A model generated the notes under the pieces. It saw only the letters and a list, made by a program, of their open reading frames with translations. It searched no databases and was not told where the DNA came from. A program made the translations under genes and the position numbers. This document shows positions 62,401-64,000 of a stretch of 64,000 bases of DNA, piece after piece (the stretch's first letter is position 1; each line of letters starts with the position of its first letter). This stretch comes from Trochalopteron elliotii (lineage: Eukaryota > Chordata > Aves > Passeriformes > Leiothrichidae), in the NCBI GenBank assembly GCA_024734555.1, contig JANPWX010000060.1, positions 3,757,571 to 3,821,570 on the forward strand. Reading direction: 5' to 3'.

Positions 62401-64000
62401 TCAAATATTACAGGCTTTACAAAATCACTTGTATGACATTTATTCACCAGAACATATTTTTGACTTGCAGGCTTGTCCATCAAATCTCCTATTTTTCTAA
62501 GTCACATGAAAATTTACCAGAATTCTTGAGTTACTATATCAGTATCCTTTCTGCTTTGTGCAGTGCATATACATAACAGATTTCAAGAATTTCTGTGTTC
62601 TGTTAATTTACTTTAAAATTATTATTTTAATATTCACATTCAGCATAAATAGAGGCCATTAGTTGACTTAAGGAAATACAGCCACTAGGGTGAAGTTTTT
62701 CTTAATATGAAGTTGTTACACAAAAAAGGTACTAAGCTCATCTAGGTCCTTCAAGTAAGTCAGACTAAAACATGAATATTTATTACTTCTGAACTATCAC
62801 TTCCATGTATGAAGAGTCTTAAGATATCTTTTTTTCACAGCAAGCAGGTAAAGATAGTGAGCTGCCCTTAGGTGCTAGCTGAAGTTCTTGGCTGTATTTG
62901 TATGAAATTAGTTGTGAGTGTGCAATAATTTGCTTTATGCCCACTAAAATAGGTGCCACTACAAACATCATTAAGCTGTGAAATACCCATCTTGTCTTTT
63001 CTCCATTTGTTGAAGTTACTTATAGGTGGACATAAATACAAGGGTAGGTGGTAAAATATTATAAATAATTATGTGTCCAATCCAAAATTGGGTTTTTTTC
63101 ACAACAGTAATAAAGCCCTGCCACGCCAGGGGGTTGACAGCTATTGATCCTGACTTTTATATGTAACTCAATTTTGCCTCCTACATTGAGGACTTGGAAA
63201 TTTATCCACAATTATTTCCAGGTCCAAACATAATTTATCCAGAAATATTTTTTGTTGTTGTTGAAGAGCTGCACTTTGATATGTAGGCTTTATTTCAGCC
63301 CTACTGAAATCAATAGGACCTTTTTCTGGTGGCATCAGTAAGTACTGGACTGAGCCCATAATTTACTCTTGCAAATAATTTTGGCCACAAAATCATATCT
63401 GCAGAAATGGAGGCAATTCCTCAAAACCAGGCTAACTTCTTCTTGTGGGGTTTTTTTTTGCAAGGGAATTTTAGTAACTGGCTGTGGTTTTTCCTTTATC
63501 CTCTGAGGTTATCAGAAGCACAGTACCTTTCAGCCGTTGTTGGGTCAGGGTGACATGATCTGTGGCTGCTTCCTTGAAAGGAAATCTTTCTCTAGAGTTA
63601 AGAGGTGTTCTGCTCCATTGTGCCTGCTGTGATGAGTCACAAGGACAGAAAGTGCTCCTTTAGGGTAGATGTGTTTTCTAGCTATAACCTGGGCTTTCTG
63701 TTTGCAAACCTGTCAGTCCACAAAGCAGTTGATTCTCTCTAGCAAAGAGAATGTAACTGGCTCAGATGTGATCAAAGGTAAGGGAAAATGGCTTCTGCTT
63801 GTAACAGAAACAAGTGGATTTTGTTCTCTGAATTCTCTCCCCACAAATTCAATCATGAAACTGTAAGGATGTTAATTGTACATTTAGCTGGCAGATACCA
63901 AATATCTGCAGAGACAGAAGAAAAGCTTCAATGTGCAGATTTAAATGTTTGTAAGACAAAAATCCAGTGTGTTTCTAATAGATTGTTTACCTCAGATGAA
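56417..64000. other. Non-coding sequence after the gap, possible SPSB4 intron
   Basis: About 7.6 kb, AT-rich, with no recognisable exon, RNA gene or mobile element. TAAT-type motif clusters occur at 57110-57230, and a palindromic octamer ATTTGCAAAT lies at 60780-60789. If the CpG island is the SPSB4 5' end this would be its first intron, which is very long in mammals. Otherwise it is intergenic. The short open frames here are unsupported. Confidence 0.5.

Overview
The window is vertebrate nuclear DNA, almost certainly from a bird. The genes have introns with standard GT-AG splice sites, the background is AT-rich and non-coding, and three short 5'-truncated CR1-type LINE tails are present. Such tails are typical of birds and other sauropsids. 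No bacterial, plasmid or phage features are visible and there is no CRISPR array. Species cannot be read from the sequence.

Region 1 (1 to about 22.6 kb, + strand) holds all but the first coding exon of SLC25A36, the mitochondrial inner-membrane pyrimidine/guanine nucleotide carrier PNC2. Six coding exons (1384-1554, 5994-6071, 8677-8777, 16182-16248, 17679-17968, 18689-18882) join in frame and give 299 complete residues plus split codons. They contain all three mitochondrial-carrier repeats (PLEVVK, PIWLVK, PHEVVR). The window opens inside intron 1, so the start codon and promoter lie upstream. The 3'UTR starts at 18883. Its end is uncertain, with candidate poly(A) signals at 21074, 21665 and 22611. 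A compact CpG-rich patch at about 21.80-21.97 kb lies in or just beyond this UTR.

Region 2 (about 22.6-55.9 kb) appears intergenic. I find no recognisable coding exon in it. It holds the three CR1 fragments, several microsatellite-like tracts, some striking small inverted repeats (notably a perfect 12-bp-arm hairpin at 33436-33462), E-box clusters, homeodomain/POU-type AT-rich motif clusters, and one unusually long but unrecognised open frame on the minus strand (33176-33766).

Region 3 (about 55.96 kb to the end) begins with a sharp CpG-rich segment that runs directly into a 369-base assembly gap (56048-56416). About 7.6 kb of AT-rich non-coding DNA follows. In mammals the next gene downstream of SLC25A36 in the same orientation is SPSB4. 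The CpG segment plus gap could therefore be the SPSB4 promoter and first exon, with the window ending in its first intron. This is inference from synteny and base composition, since no SPSB4 coding sequence is visible.

The most interesting leads are two candidate unannotated cassette exons in SLC25A36 intron 4, both frame-disrupting. One has its 5' splice site buried in a perfect 10-bp hairpin next to long pyrimidine tracts. Other leads are the CpG patch downstream of the SLC25A36 stop, the CpG island cut by the gap, a possible Gly-to-Arg change in the carrier, and the perfect hairpin inside the longest intergenic open frame. I did not find a convincing wholly new biological system.
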